A model generated the notes under the pieces. That model saw nothing but the letters and a program-made list of their open reading frames with translations. It was not told the DNA's origin and searched no databases. DNA of 64,000 bases from Kaistella solincola (GTDB lineage Bacteria; Bacteroidota; Bacteroidia; Flavobacteriales; Weeksellaceae), in contig NZ_JSYK01000002.1 in assembly GCF_000812875.1 (NCBI RefSeq), positions 62,001 through 126,000 of the forward strand. Direction: 5' to 3'. The position numbers and the translations under genes are program-made. Within the stretch, counting starts at the first letter, position 1. Each line of letters opens with the position of its first letter. This document shows, piece by piece, positions 1 to 8,673 of the stretch.

Positions 1-1
1 A

Positions 2-592
2 CACGACATTTTGCCGGCACTGAAATCCTGTAAAAACCTGCTCGTTTGCCCGGATTTTATGCGTGAAAAAATCATCCAGCACATTGATAAAGAAATTGAT
101 GAAGCTAAAGCAGGTAAAAAAGCTTTGATTATCATTAAAGTAAATTCCTGCAGCGACCGCGCGCTCATCACCAAAATTTATGAAGCCGCGAAAGCCGGCG
201 TGACGGTGAAAATGATCGTGCGCGGCATTTACTGCGCCATCAACCAGAAAGATTTTAAGCAAAAAATTTCCGCGATCAGCATCGTTGATGAGTATCTGGA
301 ACATTCGCGCATCATGTATTTTTACAATAAAGGTCAGGAAGACATTTACATTTCCTCCGCCGACTGGATGACGCGAAATCTGGATCACCGCATTGAAGCG
401 GCGGCAAAAATCACGCAGAAAAATTTAAAAAAGGAAATCAAGGAACAGCTTGACATTCAGCTGAATGATAATGTAAAAGCCAGAATTCTCGATAAAAAAC
501 TTAGGAATTTTTATGTGCAAGATGGAGATGTTCCGATCCGTTCCCAAATCGAAATTTACCATTATCTAAAAGACAAAGTTTCAACTAGCTAA
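2..592 (+). CDS. ppk1: Polyphosphate kinase 1, C-terminal part (5' end outside window)
   Basis: This is the C-terminal phospholipase-D-like half of PPK1, which makes polyphosphate reversibly from the ATP gamma-phosphate. The open frame runs in from the window edge, so the true start is not visible. It matches the end of E. coli Ppk closely: EHSR carries the histidine equivalent to the autophosphorylated His592. It is followed by SSADWMTRN, a second conserved block, and then VKARILDKKL. The protein ends at the usual family C-terminus (IYHYLKDK), so it is complete at the 3' side. It is followed by a TGCC/GGCA hairpin at about 604-620 with flanking A and T runs. No adjacent exopolyphosphatase gene is visible. 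Confidence 0.96.
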   Translation, partial: HDILPALKSCKNLLVCPDFMREKIIQHIDKEIDEAKAGKKALIIIKVNSCSDRALITKIYEAAKAGVTVKMIVRGIYCAINQKDFKQKISAISIVDEYLEHSRIMYFYNKGQEDIYISSADWMTRNLDHRIEAAAKITQKNLKKEIKEQLDIQLNDNVKARILDKKLRNFYVQDGDVPIRSQIEIYHYLKDKVSTS

Positions 593-603
593 ACTGAAAA
601 AAA

Positions 604-627
604 ATGCCTGAAAAGCGGCAAATTTTT
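604..627 (+). terminator. Hairpin terminator after ppk1
   Basis: A short TGCC...GGCA stem with loop TGAAAAGC is flanked by an A-run and a T-run just after the ppk1 stop. It resembles the genome's recurring GCC/GGC hairpin family but is weaker than most copies. Confidence 0.5.
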
Positions 628-686
628 CGTTTTAAATTCACCATGATAAACCGCAAAAATATCTGCTTTTAGCCGGATATTTCCGC

Positions 687-694
687 TATCTTTG
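687..694 (+). promoter_or_regulatory. -7 promoter box of btuB leader
   Basis: TATCTTTG matches the Bacteroidota -7 consensus TAnnTTTG. It lies directly before the riboswitch, placing transcription start near 701. I see no convincing TTG at the -33 spacing. Confidence 0.65.
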
Positions 695-700
695 CCATGC

Positions 701-870
701 TTTTAGAAAAGGGAATCGTGTGAAACTCACGGACTGTCCCCGCAACTGTAAATCACGCTAAAAAATTGCTTCAAAAAAAACCACTGGAAACGGGAAGGTG
801 AAGCAAAGTGAAAGTCAGGAGACCTTGCTGAAAGTACCATTATTAAACGCTTTCGGAGGAAGAGTCGTGA
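701..870 (+). promoter_or_regulatory. Cobalamin (adenosylcobalamin) riboswitch
   Basis: The leader carries the hallmark conserved blocks of the cobalamin riboswitch in order: GGGAATCGTGTGAAACTCAC at 711, then the CCCCGCAACTGTAA block at 738-751, then CACTGGAAACGGGAAGG at 782. The 3' B12-box relative AGTCAGGAGACCTTGC lies at 813-828. Downstream, CGCTTTCGGAGGA (849-861) is the region usually seen 3' of these riboswitches in Bacteroidota. It precedes a TonB-dependent receptor, which it would switch off when intracellular cobalamin is plentiful. The 3' boundary is approximate. The 592-947 gap is fully accounted for by the terminator, promoter and this element. Confidence 0.95.
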
Positions 871-946
871 ATTGCTGGAAATTTTTTTTCGGCTATTTTA
901 CCTACATTTTTCCGATAAGTACACTTTAACCAAAAATTATTTTTTT

Positions 947-2854
947 ATGAAAAAAAGATTATTTTTTGTTGGAGCAATGCTTGTCGTAAGTTCAGACATT
1001 TTTGCCCAACAGGAATTTCAAATCGAGGAAGTGACCATCGCTTCCAAAACCAAACAGCAACTTTACAAAACCGGAAAAAACGTGCAATTGGTCACGGAAA
1101 AAGATCTGGAAAAACACCGCGGACAAAACCTTTCGGAAGTCTTAAACCAAGTTGCAGGTTTCCAGATTGTCGGAAACCAAAACAACAGCCAGGAACCGAA
1201 AGCTATGAAAATCCGTGGCGGAAAAAGTGCGAATGTTCTCATTTTAATTGATGGAATTCCGATGAAAGACGTCACCGGAAACGATTACAATGTTTCTGAT
1301 TTACGTTTGATGTCCGTAGAGAATGTAGAAAGCATCGAGATTTTAAACGGCGCCTCGTCTGTTTTGTACGGCAGCAACGCTACGGTTTCGGTGATCAACA
1401 TTAAAACCAAAAAATTTGCAACCAAAAACATCGAAGGAATTGTTGGCGCGCGCGCCAGTTCATTTAAAACATTTGCGCAGAACGCTTTAGTAAAAGGAAA
1501 AATCAGCCGCTATAATTACCAAATTTCCGGTTTTAACGAAAAGTCCGAAGGACTTTCTTCCGCGAAAGGCGAGAATTTTGAAAAAGACGGTTTTGAAAAG
1601 CAAAACGTAAACGCCAATTTTGGCTACGCTGCTGAATATTTCGACGTCAACATTAGCGGCGGATGGAATCATCATCTTTTCCAATACGACGGCGGCGCTT
1701 TTACCGACGGAGATTACCGTTCGGATGACCAGCAAAGTTACATTGGTGGAAACGCAAATTTTCGGTACAAAAAGGGCGAAATTTCTTTAAATACCAGATT
1801 TTCCGGTAACGAACGAATTGGTCAAAGTTTTGTGAATAGTGAGTATCAGGATCAGTTTTCCTATTCCGGCAGAGACTTTTTCACCGAATTATTCAACCAT
1901 TATGAGTTTAATGAAAATATCGGTTTTACCGCCGGTGTTCAGTACGAAAATCAAAAAATGGGCGCAAAATCGCTGCCTTGGGGCGGAACGGCGATGCAGG
2001 AAGATTTGAAAATCGAGGACACCAAACTGCAAACTTTCGATGCTTTTGCGAACTTTAATTTTAAATATAATATTTTGAATTTGGATGGCGGAGCAAGACT
2101 GACCAACAATTCTAAGTTTGGAAATCACGTGGTTTACAGCGTGAATCCATTTATTTTAAAGGAGCTTGAAACGGTGTATTTCAAATTTGGATATTCCTTT
2201 GCGACGGCCTTCATTGCGCCGACTTTATACCAAAATTATGGTTCATTGCCGTATGTTTTGCCGAATTTCGATTTGAAACCGGAGACCAATTCTTCGCACG
2301 AACTCGATTTAAGTTTGGGTAAAAAAGACCGCAGCATTGTTTTCAACGCGAGTGTGTTTTACCGTGCCGAAGAAGATGCTTTTGCGTACGAAATCACAGA
2401 TTTTCAAACATACGCCGGAAAATTTAAAAATGTGGGTGAAAACACAGTGAAAGGTTTTGATATTGGTTTCACGTACAAGTTGAATGAAATGCTGAATTTC
2501 GGTGGAAATTTCAGTTTTGTAGAAAAAGAGAAGCGCGAAACCATGCTTCGTCAGCCGAAACAGCGCGTAAATTCGTTTCTGGAAATTTTGCCGTTTAAAA
2601 GCACCAGAATTAATTTCATTCACCAGTTTGTTTCAAAACGGACGGATTCCTATTACAATTCCGAAACTTTTACGGTGGAAAATGTGGATTTGAAAGGTTA
2701 TAATTTGTTCAATTTAAACATCAACCAGAAAATTTCACCAAAGATTGAAAGTTATCTGAACATCGGAAATCTTTTCAACACATCGTATGTGGACGTTATC
2801 GGCTTTACAACGAAACCGCGAAATTACTCGCTCGGCGTAAATTATCAGTTTTAA
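947..2854 (+). CDS. btuB: TonB-dependent vitamin B12 (cobalamin/corrinoid) receptor, BtuB-like
   Basis: This outer-membrane beta-barrel takes up corrinoids using TonB energy. ATG at 947 is chosen because it begins a clean signal peptide (MKKRLFFVGAMLVVSSDIFA, cleaved before QQEF). The frame runs back to a TTG at 872, but that lies in the riboswitch tail. A TonB-box-like segment (IEEVTIASKT) comes first, then the plug domain (about residues 45-165, with GQNLSEVLNQVAGFQI, KIRGGKSANVLILIDGIPM and VLYGSNA). The remainder is barrel, ending in the aromatic terminus YSLGVNYQF. The cobalamin riboswitch upstream is the main reason for assigning B12 as substrate. No btuFCD or cobalamin biosynthesis genes follow within the window. 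Confidence 0.9.
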   Translation: MKKRLFFVGAMLVVSSDIFAQQEFQIEEVTIASKTKQQLYKTGKNVQLVTEKDLEKHRGQNLSEVLNQVAGFQIVGNQNNSQEPKAMKIRGGKSANVLILIDGIPMKDVTGNDYNVSDLRLMSVENVESIEILNGASSVLYGSNATVSVINIKTKKFATKNIEGIVGARASSFKTFAQNALVKGKISRYNYQISGFNEKSEGLSSAKGENFEKDGFEKQNVNANFGYAAEYFDVNISGGWNHHLFQYDGGAFTDGDYRSDDQQSYIGGNANFRYKKGEISLNTRFSGNERIGQSFVNSEYQDQFSYSGRDFFTELFNHYEFNENIGFTAGVQYENQKMGAKSLPWGGTAMQEDLKIEDTKLQTFDAFANFNFKYNILNLDGGARLTNNSKFGNHVVYSVNPFILKELETVYFKFGYSFATAFIAPTLYQNYGSLPYVLPNFDLKPETNSSHELDLSLGKKDRSIVFNASVFYRAEEDAFAYEITDFQTYAGKFKNVGENTVKGFDIGFTYKLNEMLNFGGNFSFVEKEKRETMLRQPKQRVNSFLEILPFKSTRINFIHQFVSKRTDSYYNSETFTVENVDLKGYNLFNLNINQKISPKIESYLNIGNLFNTSYVDVIGFTTKPRNYSLGVNYQF

Positions 2855-2870
2855 AAACTTAAAGAAAAAA

Positions 2871-2897
2871 CCCTTTCAAAATTTTGAGAGGGTTTTT
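2871..2897. terminator. Bidirectional terminator between btuB and cca
   Basis: A long inverted repeat (CCCTTTCAAAATTTTGAGAGGG) has an A-run before it and a T-run after it. It sits between two convergent genes and can terminate both. Confidence 0.85.
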
Positions 2898-2905
2898 TAT
2901 ATTTT

Positions 2906-4333
2906 TCAATTATTTGCCAAAATAAGGCCCAAAATTTCAGCTTCTTTAATTACAAAGTTTCGTGCCTCAGTTTTATCGTTTGCGATTTCGCCTTCCAAAA
3001 TCGCTTCTTTCACTTTTTCTTTTAAAATCCCGATTTCTCGTCCGGGCTTAAGGTTGAAAAGTTCCATAATTTCTTCGCCGGAAATCGGTGGCTGAAAATT
3101 CCGGACCTGGTCTTTTTCTTCAACTTCTTTTATTTTTACGGCAACTTCTTCGAAATTCCGCTTAAATTTTGCCTGTTTCGATGCGTTTTTTGTGGTAATG
3201 TCCGCTTTACACAGCGTAAATAAATCTTCGAGATCGTCACCGGCGTCGAATAAAAGTCGGCGCAGCGCCGCATCTGAAGTGTCGTCATCAATTAAAGCAA
3301 TCGGACGCGAAGAAAGTTTCACCAATTTTTGTACGTATTTCATATCGCTCCCGAGCGGTAATTTCAGGCGGTGAAAAAGATTTTTCACCATTTTAGAGCC
3401 TAAAAATTCGTGGCCATGAAAAGTCCAGCCGCTGCCTTCCAGAAATTTTTTTGTGGGCGCTTTTCCGATGTCGTGCAACAAAGCTGCCCAACGAAGCCAG
3501 AGATTATCGGTGTTTTGCGAAATATTATCTACCACTTCCAGCGTGTGCCAGAAGTTATCTTTGTGCGTTTGACCTTCAACTTCTTCAATTCCGCGAAGTG
3601 CAGTGAGTTCTGGAATTATTAACGGCAAAATGCCTGTTTTTTCCAATAATTTCAAACCGAGCGAAGGTTTTTCGGAAAGCATGATTTTGTTGAATTCCAC
3701 CATAATGCGTTCCATCGAAACGATTTTGATTCTCGCAGCTTCTTTGGAAATCGCGTTCAGCGAATTTTCTTCAATTTTAAATTTCAGAGTGGATGCAAAC
3801 CGAATTGCGCGCATCATCCGCAGCGGATCATCGGAATAAGTTTGACTTGGTTCCAACGGCGTGCGCAAAATCTTGTGCTGAAGATCTTTTAAACCATCAA
3901 AAGGATCGATCAGTTCACCAAAATTTTCCGGATTTAAAGAGATCGCCAAAGCATTAATTGTAAAATCGCGGCGTTTCTGGTCATCTTCCAAGGTGCCGTT
4001 TTCTACCGAAGGATTTCGGGAATGTTCAGCGTAACTTTCTTTTCTGGCACCAACAAACTCCAGATCCAAACCTTTATGTTTGAACATCGCGGTACCGTAA
4101 TTTTTAAAAAGGGAAACTTTGGGTGTAGGTTCAATTTCGTGGGCAACGGCTTTTGCCAAAGTCATTCCGTTTCCTTCTGTCACAAAATCGATATCGGTGG
4201 GCGCCGAACGGTGTAAAAGCAAATCGCGCACGTAACCGCCGACGATAAAAACGGTTTGTCCGTTTTTCTGGGCGACTTCGGAGATTAATTTAAAGAGTTT
4301 TAAATTTCTGTTTTGCGTGAGATTGATGTTCAT
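2906..4333 (-). CDS. cca: CCA-adding tRNA nucleotidyltransferase with HD domain
   Basis: This class II nucleotidyltransferase (poly(A) polymerase/CCA family) builds or repairs the 3' CCA of tRNAs. The N-terminal head has GGYVRDLLL and the metal-binding DIDFV motif. The RRDFTINAL and DPLRMMRAIRFAS motifs of the neck follow. A C-terminal HD phosphohydrolase domain shows LLHDIGK. The start at 4333 (MNINLTQ) is preferred over an in-frame codon at 4402 because a TAnnTTTG promoter box on this strand lies at 4355-4362, between the two. At 475 residues it has normal length for bacterial HD-containing CCA enzymes. In Bacteroidota a single such protein usually does all CCA addition; no second copy is visible here. 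Confidence 0.95.
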   Translation of the reverse strand: MNINLTQNRNLKLFKLISEVAQKNGQTVFIVGGYVRDLLLHRSAPTDIDFVTEGNGMTLAKAVAHEIEPTPKVSLFKNYGTAMFKHKGLDLEFVGARKESYAEHSRNPSVENGTLEDDQKRRDFTINALAISLNPENFGELIDPFDGLKDLQHKILRTPLEPSQTYSDDPLRMMRAIRFASTLKFKIEENSLNAISKEAARIKIVSMERIMVEFNKIMLSEKPSLGLKLLEKTGILPLIIPELTALRGIEEVEGQTHKDNFWHTLEVVDNISQNTDNLWLRWAALLHDIGKAPTKKFLEGSGWTFHGHEFLGSKMVKNLFHRLKLPLGSDMKYVQKLVKLSSRPIALIDDDTSDAALRRLLFDAGDDLEDLFTLCKADITTKNASKQAKFKRNFEEVAVKIKEVEEKDQVRNFQPPISGEEIMELFNLKPGREIGILKEKVKEAILEGEIANDKTEARNFVIKEAEILGLILANN

Positions 4334-4354
4334 AAGCTGCCGCGAAGATTTTTG

Positions 4355-4362
4355 CAAAGATA
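4355..4362 (-). promoter_or_regulatory. -7 promoter box of cca
   Basis: TATCTTTG on the minus strand ends about 20 bases before the chosen cca start. It rules out the longer reading frame as the translated product. Confidence 0.6.
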
Positions 4363-4420
4363 AAGCTTCTGGCGGGAACTTTTTTAGCTGAACAAACAGC
4401 AAATTTTTGAAAATTGCTTC

Positions 4421-4669
4421 TTACTGCACGTTGTTGTCCTGTAAAAGCCAATCATCTATTTCTTCTTTCAAATATTCGGTCTGAAGTTTTATGGCATCCA
4501 GAAAATCATCGGGAATACTGGTGACATCGGTGTGCTCCAGATTCCATAATTCTTCCGACATGGTTTCATATTCTGTAAAGACTCTTTTGAAACGTGGACT
4601 TTCTTTTTCCAATGCTTCAATTTTCTTTTGAAACGGCTTGAACTTTCGGGGCGGTGACTTGGTTCTCAT
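4421..4669 (-). CDS. Small conserved-looking hypothetical protein (82 aa)
   Basis: I do not recognise a named family. The protein is highly charged and predicted helical. It has a basic N-terminus (MRTKSPPRKFKPFQKKIEAL) and an acidic C-terminal half (YLKEEIDDWLLQDNN), with no signal peptide or membrane segment. It lies head-to-tail upstream of cca, about 60 bases from the cca promoter box. Its ATG is followed by good flavobacterial codon usage, and nothing else occupies this interval, which supports a real cytoplasmic protein. A coiled-coil or RNA/protein-binding role is conceivable but unsupported. Confidence 0.6.
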   Translation of the reverse strand: MRTKSPPRKFKPFQKKIEALEKESPRFKRVFTEYETMSEELWNLEHTDVTSIPDDFLDAIKLQTEYLKEEIDDWLLQDNNVQ

Positions 4670-4863
4670 AGCGTGATTTATTAGGTTTTGTGCGAAAATA
4701 TTTTCAACTGAAAATTAAAAATCTGCGAAATTCAATCTTCATTAACTGCTTAAAAATGAAAACTTTATAATCGTATTTTCTTATTTGGCAAAATAAAAGT
4801 AAACAAAATAGAAAGACGAAAAAATAATTTAACATCTTTTTCTGATTGTTTAACATATAATTT

Positions 4864-4871
4864 TAAATTTG
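4864..4871 (+). promoter_or_regulatory. -7 promoter box of the GtrA gene
   Basis: TAAATTTG lies 11 bases before the GtrA ATG, with a TTG at 4846-4848 as a possible, slightly close, -33 element. Confidence 0.5.
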
Positions 4872-4882
4872 CAAGTTGAGTT

Positions 4883-5341
4883 ATGAAGCAACTTCTTTTT
4901 AAGCAAAAACAGATTGTTTTTTTTGGTATCGCAGGAGCGCTGAGCGCTTTTGTAGAAATTGGATTTTTTAAGATTTTTACCCTTTATTTGCCGGTTTTTT
5001 TTGAAAATGAAAGAAATTTCCACGGCATTCATTTCCCTTTAAGCAACATTTTTTCTACCAGCTGCGGCATCATCACCAATTATTTCCTGAGCATCTGGTT
5101 TGTATTTGAAAGAGGCAAACATTCTAAAAGGCGGGAATTTGTTTATTTTATGACGATCTCGGTTTTTTCCACCATTTTAAGCTTAATTTTTTTCCAGATT
5201 TTCTTCAGCTTTATCTTCAGCGATCATCTTGATGTCGGTGTTTTCGTATTCAGCCGTGAGATTTTAAGTAAAATTTCTGCGATCCTGCTTGTTTCGATTT
5301 TAAATTATTCCGTAAAAAAGAAAATCATTTTCAACGGATAA
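4883..5341 (+). CDS. GtrA family membrane protein
   Basis: This is a 152-residue polytopic inner-membrane protein of the GtrA/DPMS family. Members are thought to assist transfer of lipid-linked sugars or act in teichoic-acid and LPS glycosylation. Four hydrophobic segments are visible (about residues 9-30, 52-73, 84-108 and 125-145). The family-typical N-terminal FFGIAGALSAFVEIGFF and the central CGIITNYFLSIWFVF are present. It starts 11 bases after a promoter box and is followed 33 bases later by the acyltransferase gene, suggesting one transcription unit. The substrate cannot be read from sequence, and no glycosyltransferase partner is adjacent. Confidence 0.85.
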   Translation: MKQLLFKQKQIVFFGIAGALSAFVEIGFFKIFTLYLPVFFENERNFHGIHFPLSNIFSTSCGIITNYFLSIWFVFERGKHSKRREFVYFMTISVFSTILSLIFFQIFFSFIFSDHLDVGVFVFSREILSKISAILLVSILNYSVKKKIIFNG

Positions 5342-5374
5342 GGTTTTAGACAAAACCAGAAAAAATGCCATTTT

Positions 5375-6100
5375 ATGACGAAATTTTTTAATTATCTCTG
5401 GCGCGGATGGATGATATTATTAGGTGCGGTGCTCACCTTTTTATTGGCGATTCCCGTTTTGGCTTTCTCCGTAAAAAAAGAACATTACCCCATTGCTTAT
5501 AAATTCATCCGGCTCTGGTGTTTCGGTATGTTTTACGGAATGGGATTTCGGTATGAGTTGATAAAGCTCACAGAAAAAAAAATCGATAAAAATCGGCAAT
5601 ATGTTTTCATTTCCAACCACACTTCGATAATGGATGTGATGTTGCCGTGCATTTTAATGCCAAATCATCCGCTGTGTTATGTCGGTAAAAAAGAAATCGA
5701 AAAAATCCCGGTTTTTGGGTTGGTTTACAAAAGAATCTGCGTGATGGTGGACCGCAGTTCGCCAAAAAGCCGCGCCGACGTTTACCGCCGCTGCGCGGAA
5801 AGAATGGAAGAAGGCGACAGCATCGTGATTTTTCCGGAAGGTGGCGTGGCTGAAGATACTTCTATAATTCTCGACACTTTTAAAGACGGCGCTTTCACCT
5901 TGGCTTCAAAACATCAGTCGCCGCTGGCAGTTTTTACTTTTGTGGGTTTAAAGGAAATGTTTCCTTTCGATGCGTCTCGTGGTTTTCCGGGAAAAGTGAA
6001 AGTTTATTTCACCGATGTTATCGAACCAGAAGAAAGTGTTTCCGAGCTGAAAAGCGAGGCTTTTAACCAAATCAAAAATGTGTTGGTAAACCACCAATAA
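5375..6100 (+). CDS. plsC: 1-acyl-sn-glycerol-3-phosphate acyltransferase family protein
   Basis: This PlsC-family enzyme is expected to acylate lysophosphatidic acid or a related lysolipid at the inner membrane. The catalytic HX4D motif reads NHTSIMDVM (about residue 81), and the substrate-binding block is FPEGGVAEDTS. An N-terminal membrane segment covers about residues 10-31. At 241 residues it has normal length. It follows the GtrA gene closely and is succeeded by a transporter gene with its own promoter box. Several PlsC paralogues usually exist in flavobacteria, so the precise acceptor (glycerolipid or ornithine-type lipid) is uncertain. Confidence 0.9.
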   Translation: MTKFFNYLWRGWMILLGAVLTFLLAIPVLAFSVKKEHYPIAYKFIRLWCFGMFYGMGFRYELIKLTEKKIDKNRQYVFISNHTSIMDVMLPCILMPNHPLCYVGKKEIEKIPVFGLVYKRICVMVDRSSPKSRADVYRRCAERMEEGDSIVIFPEGGVAEDTSIILDTFKDGAFTLASKHQSPLAVFTFVGLKEMFPFDASRGFPGKVKVYFTDVIEPEESVSELKSEAFNQIKNVLVNHQ

Positions 6101-6114
6101 TGGAATAAAACGGC

Positions 6115-6122
6115 TATATTTG
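6115..6122 (+). promoter_or_regulatory. -7 promoter box of the MFS transporter
   Basis: TATATTTG ends 20 bases before the transporter ATG. No well-spaced TTG is evident. Confidence 0.55.
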
Positions 6123-6142
6123 TTTTCAAAAAATAACTTTAT

Positions 6143-7591
6143 ATGTCGACAAATTATTCTAAGAAAACCAATTGGGGACAGTTCGTGCCGTTGGTTACGG
6201 TCTTTTTCTTTTGGGGTTTCGTTGCAGCCAGTAACGATATTTTAATTCCGGTTTTCAAAAAAGCTTTTGATCTTACCCAAAGTCAAAGTCAGCTGGTTTC
6301 GGTTGCTTTTTACGTCGCATATACCGTAGGTTCTCTTATTTATATGTTTGTGTCGCGCGCGATGAAGCAGGATTTGGTGAATAAAATTGGCTACAAAAAT
6401 GGCTTAATTTTAGGTTTGCTGATTTCCGCTTCCGGAACTTTGCTATTTTATCCTGCCGCAAATCTCGGTTCATTTCCATTGATGATTTCCGGACTTTTTA
6501 TCGTAGGACTTGGATTTTCGCTACAGCAGATTGTTGCAAATCCACTCGCGATTGAAATTGGACCTTCGGAAACCGGCTCGCAACGTTTGACAATGGCTGG
6601 CGGAATTAATAATTTCGGAACGACCATCGGACCGCTGATTGTTTCCTTTGCGATTTTCGGTTCTGTAACCGCCGGAAATACCGAAGCGAGCATTGAATCG
6701 GTGAAAATTCCGTATTTGGTTTTAGGTGTTGCTTTTATTTTGGTGGCAATTTTACTTAAATTTTCCTCTTTACCACAAATTACTCCAACCATAAAAGAAG
6801 ATACAGAAGACGTGATTCCGGGCGAACACCGAGATTCTGCGCTGAAATATCCGCAGTTGGTTTTAGGAATGATCGCGATTTTTGTTTACGTGGGCGTCGA
6901 AGTTTCTACGGCGAGTAATTTGCCGGCTTATATGGAAAATTCGCTCGGATTTTCCACCAAAGATATTGCGCCCTACGTTTCACTGTATTGGGCTTCATTG
7001 ATGATCGGGCGTTGGACCGGCGCTGTAGAAGCTTTTGATGTGACCTCCGGAACGAAGAAAATTTTGCGCTTTTTAGCACCTTATTTGGCTTTCGGAGTTT
7101 TCCTTTTGGTAAACGCCATCGCGCAGCACGATCTCTCTCATTTTTATGTGTACGGACTGATTATTTTGGTGATGATTGCGGCAGATATTGCGAGTAAAGG
7201 AAATCCCGCGCGGATGCTGCTTATTTTCTCCGGCATGGGAATTTTAGCTTTGGTAATCGGAATGATGACCACCGGAATGACGTCCGTTTACGCCTTTACA
7301 AGCGTTGGTTTGTTCTGTTCCACACTTTGGCCGTGCATTTTCGCGCTGGCGATTAATGGTCTCGGTAAGCACACAAATCAGGGTTCGGGATATTTAATTA
7401 TGATGATTATGGGCGGCGGAATTGTTTCGTGGATACAGGGATCGCTTGCAGATGCGGTGAACATTCATTTCAGCTACATCGTTGGCGTCGCGTGTTTCGC
7501 TTATCTGGCTTTCTACGCCGTTCAGGTGACCAAAATTCTGAAAAAGCAGGGAATTGAATTAGACAGCGTGGAAAAAGCAAATGCTCATTAA
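6143..7591 (+). CDS. Sugar MFS transporter (FucP/GluP type)
   Basis: This is a 12-helix major facilitator of the fucose/glucose-galactose:H+ symporter group. The opening FFFWGFVAASNDILIPVFKKAF and the QQIVANPLAIEIGP block are typical of the group. So are the middle-loop VEVSTASNLPAY and the C-terminal MMIMGGGIVSW. At 482 residues it is somewhat longer than FucP because of an extended central loop. It has its own promoter box, and its last 11 bases overlap the start of the DUF3810 gene, so the two are probably translated from one message. The sugar specificity cannot be determined; no sugar catabolic genes are nearby. Confidence 0.9.
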   Translation: MSTNYSKKTNWGQFVPLVTVFFFWGFVAASNDILIPVFKKAFDLTQSQSQLVSVAFYVAYTVGSLIYMFVSRAMKQDLVNKIGYKNGLILGLLISASGTLLFYPAANLGSFPLMISGLFIVGLGFSLQQIVANPLAIEIGPSETGSQRLTMAGGINNFGTTIGPLIVSFAIFGSVTAGNTEASIESVKIPYLVLGVAFILVAILLKFSSLPQITPTIKEDTEDVIPGEHRDSALKYPQLVLGMIAIFVYVGVEVSTASNLPAYMENSLGFSTKDIAPYVSLYWASLMIGRWTGAVEAFDVTSGTKKILRFLAPYLAFGVFLLVNAIAQHDLSHFYVYGLIILVMIAADIASKGNPARMLLIFSGMGILALVIGMMTTGMTSVYAFTSVGLFCSTLWPCIFALAINGLGKHTNQGSGYLIMMIMGGGIVSWIQGSLADAVNIHFSYIVGVACFAYLAFYAVQVTKILKKQGIELDSVEKANAH

Positions 7592-8645
7592 TTTTAAAAA
7601 ATTATATCGCAGAAAAAGATTTTGGGCAGGTTTATTACTTGCCCAATTTGTTTTGTTTTTTATATTCTCGAAAATTTCGTTTTTTTCGGCGTTATTCGAG
7701 CATTTTTTTGAATTTCAAAAAGCATTTCATCAAAAGATATTTTCGGCAGTTCCGTTTTCGGTCGGTGATGTTTTATACATTTTGCTGATTATTTATTTCG
7801 CATTTATTTTCATTAAAATTTTAAACCGAAAAAAAAGGCCAGTTTACCTGCTAAAATTTTTAATGTTTCTAAATGTGCTATATTTCATTTACCAGATTTT
7901 CTGGGGAATGCTTTATTTTCAAAAACCACTTTTAGAAAAGCTACCGGAAAAAAATATCGGGTTAAATGAGGTAAAATTTCTGACTTTAAAATATCTGGAA
8001 AAATGCAAAAAATCGCGGAAATTTGTAAGTGAAGATGAGCACGGTGTTTTCAGAATTAATGATTTCCAGAAAGTGGAAACTGAAGTTTTAGCACAACAGA
8101 AAAAAATTCCGGCCTTTTTGAGCCGAAAATCTGCAACGGAAATTCATGCGTTTAAAAAGTCGCTGTTCCATAACGTCATAAGTTATAGCGGGATTTTGGG
8201 TTATTATAATCCGTTTACCGCCGAAGCACAATATAATGCTGATTTACCGGACACGTATTTGCCGTTCACTTTAGCGCATGAAAGCGCGCATCAGCTTGGT
8301 TTTGCGCGCGAACAGGAAGCAAATTTCGTAGGTTATTTAATTGGAAGAAATTCGAAAAACCCAGATTTAAAATACAGCACAGACTATTTTGTTTTGAAAT
8401 CAATTTTGAATTCATTGGTAGAAGAAAATCCGGAATTTGTAAAAAATGTGATTGATAATTATTCGGAAGGAATGAAACGCGACCGAAATGCGGAAAAATT
8501 ATTTGTTGAAAAACATGCCGGATTGCTCGATATTTTTTTCGGTTTCACCAATGATCTTTTCCTGAAAAGCAACCAGCAGGACGGCAGCATTACGTATTCT
8601 TATTTCATCGATCTGTTGCTGCGCTATGACGAAAATGTGAAATAA
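7581..8645 (+). CDS. DUF3810 membrane protein with zinc-metalloprotease-like HExxH
   Basis: This 354-residue protein has three N-terminal membrane helices (about residues 11-32, 58-77 and 84-107) followed by a soluble domain. That domain contains the sequence AHESAHQLGF (about residue 233), an HExxH motif. A second glutamate follows in AREQEANFVGY, the spacing expected of a gluzincin metallopeptidase. This pattern matches the uncharacterised family DUF3810. Its ATG lies inside the 3' end of the transporter gene (11-base overlap), implying translational coupling. The catalytic role is inferred from motif only; substrates and localisation of the soluble domain are unknown. Confidence 0.85.
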   Translation: MLINFKKLYRRKRFWAGLLLAQFVLFFIFSKISFFSALFEHFFEFQKAFHQKIFSAVPFSVGDVLYILLIIYFAFIFIKILNRKKRPVYLLKFLMFLNVLYFIYQIFWGMLYFQKPLLEKLPEKNIGLNEVKFLTLKYLEKCKKSRKFVSEDEHGVFRINDFQKVETEVLAQQKKIPAFLSRKSATEIHAFKKSLFHNVISYSGILGYYNPFTAEAQYNADLPDTYLPFTLAHESAHQLGFAREQEANFVGYLIGRNSKNPDLKYSTDYFVLKSILNSLVEENPEFVKNVIDNYSEGMKRDRNAEKLFVEKHAGLLDIFFGFTNDLFLKSNQQDGSITYSYFIDLLLRYDENVK

Positions 8646-8647
8646 AA

Positions 8648-8673
8648 AGAATCGCAACTTACGAAGCGATTCT
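8648..8673 (-). terminator. Hairpin with T-run on the minus strand
   Basis: A perfect AGAATCGC/GCGATTCT stem is followed by a T-rich run only on the minus strand. It could also fold in the DUF3810 transcript, but its polarity suggests a minus-strand transcript ending here. Confidence 0.6.

Noticed and set aside
872-946. Upstream extension of the BtuB-like gene
   Set aside because: It starts at a TTG inside the riboswitch tail and would place extra residues before a clean signal peptide.
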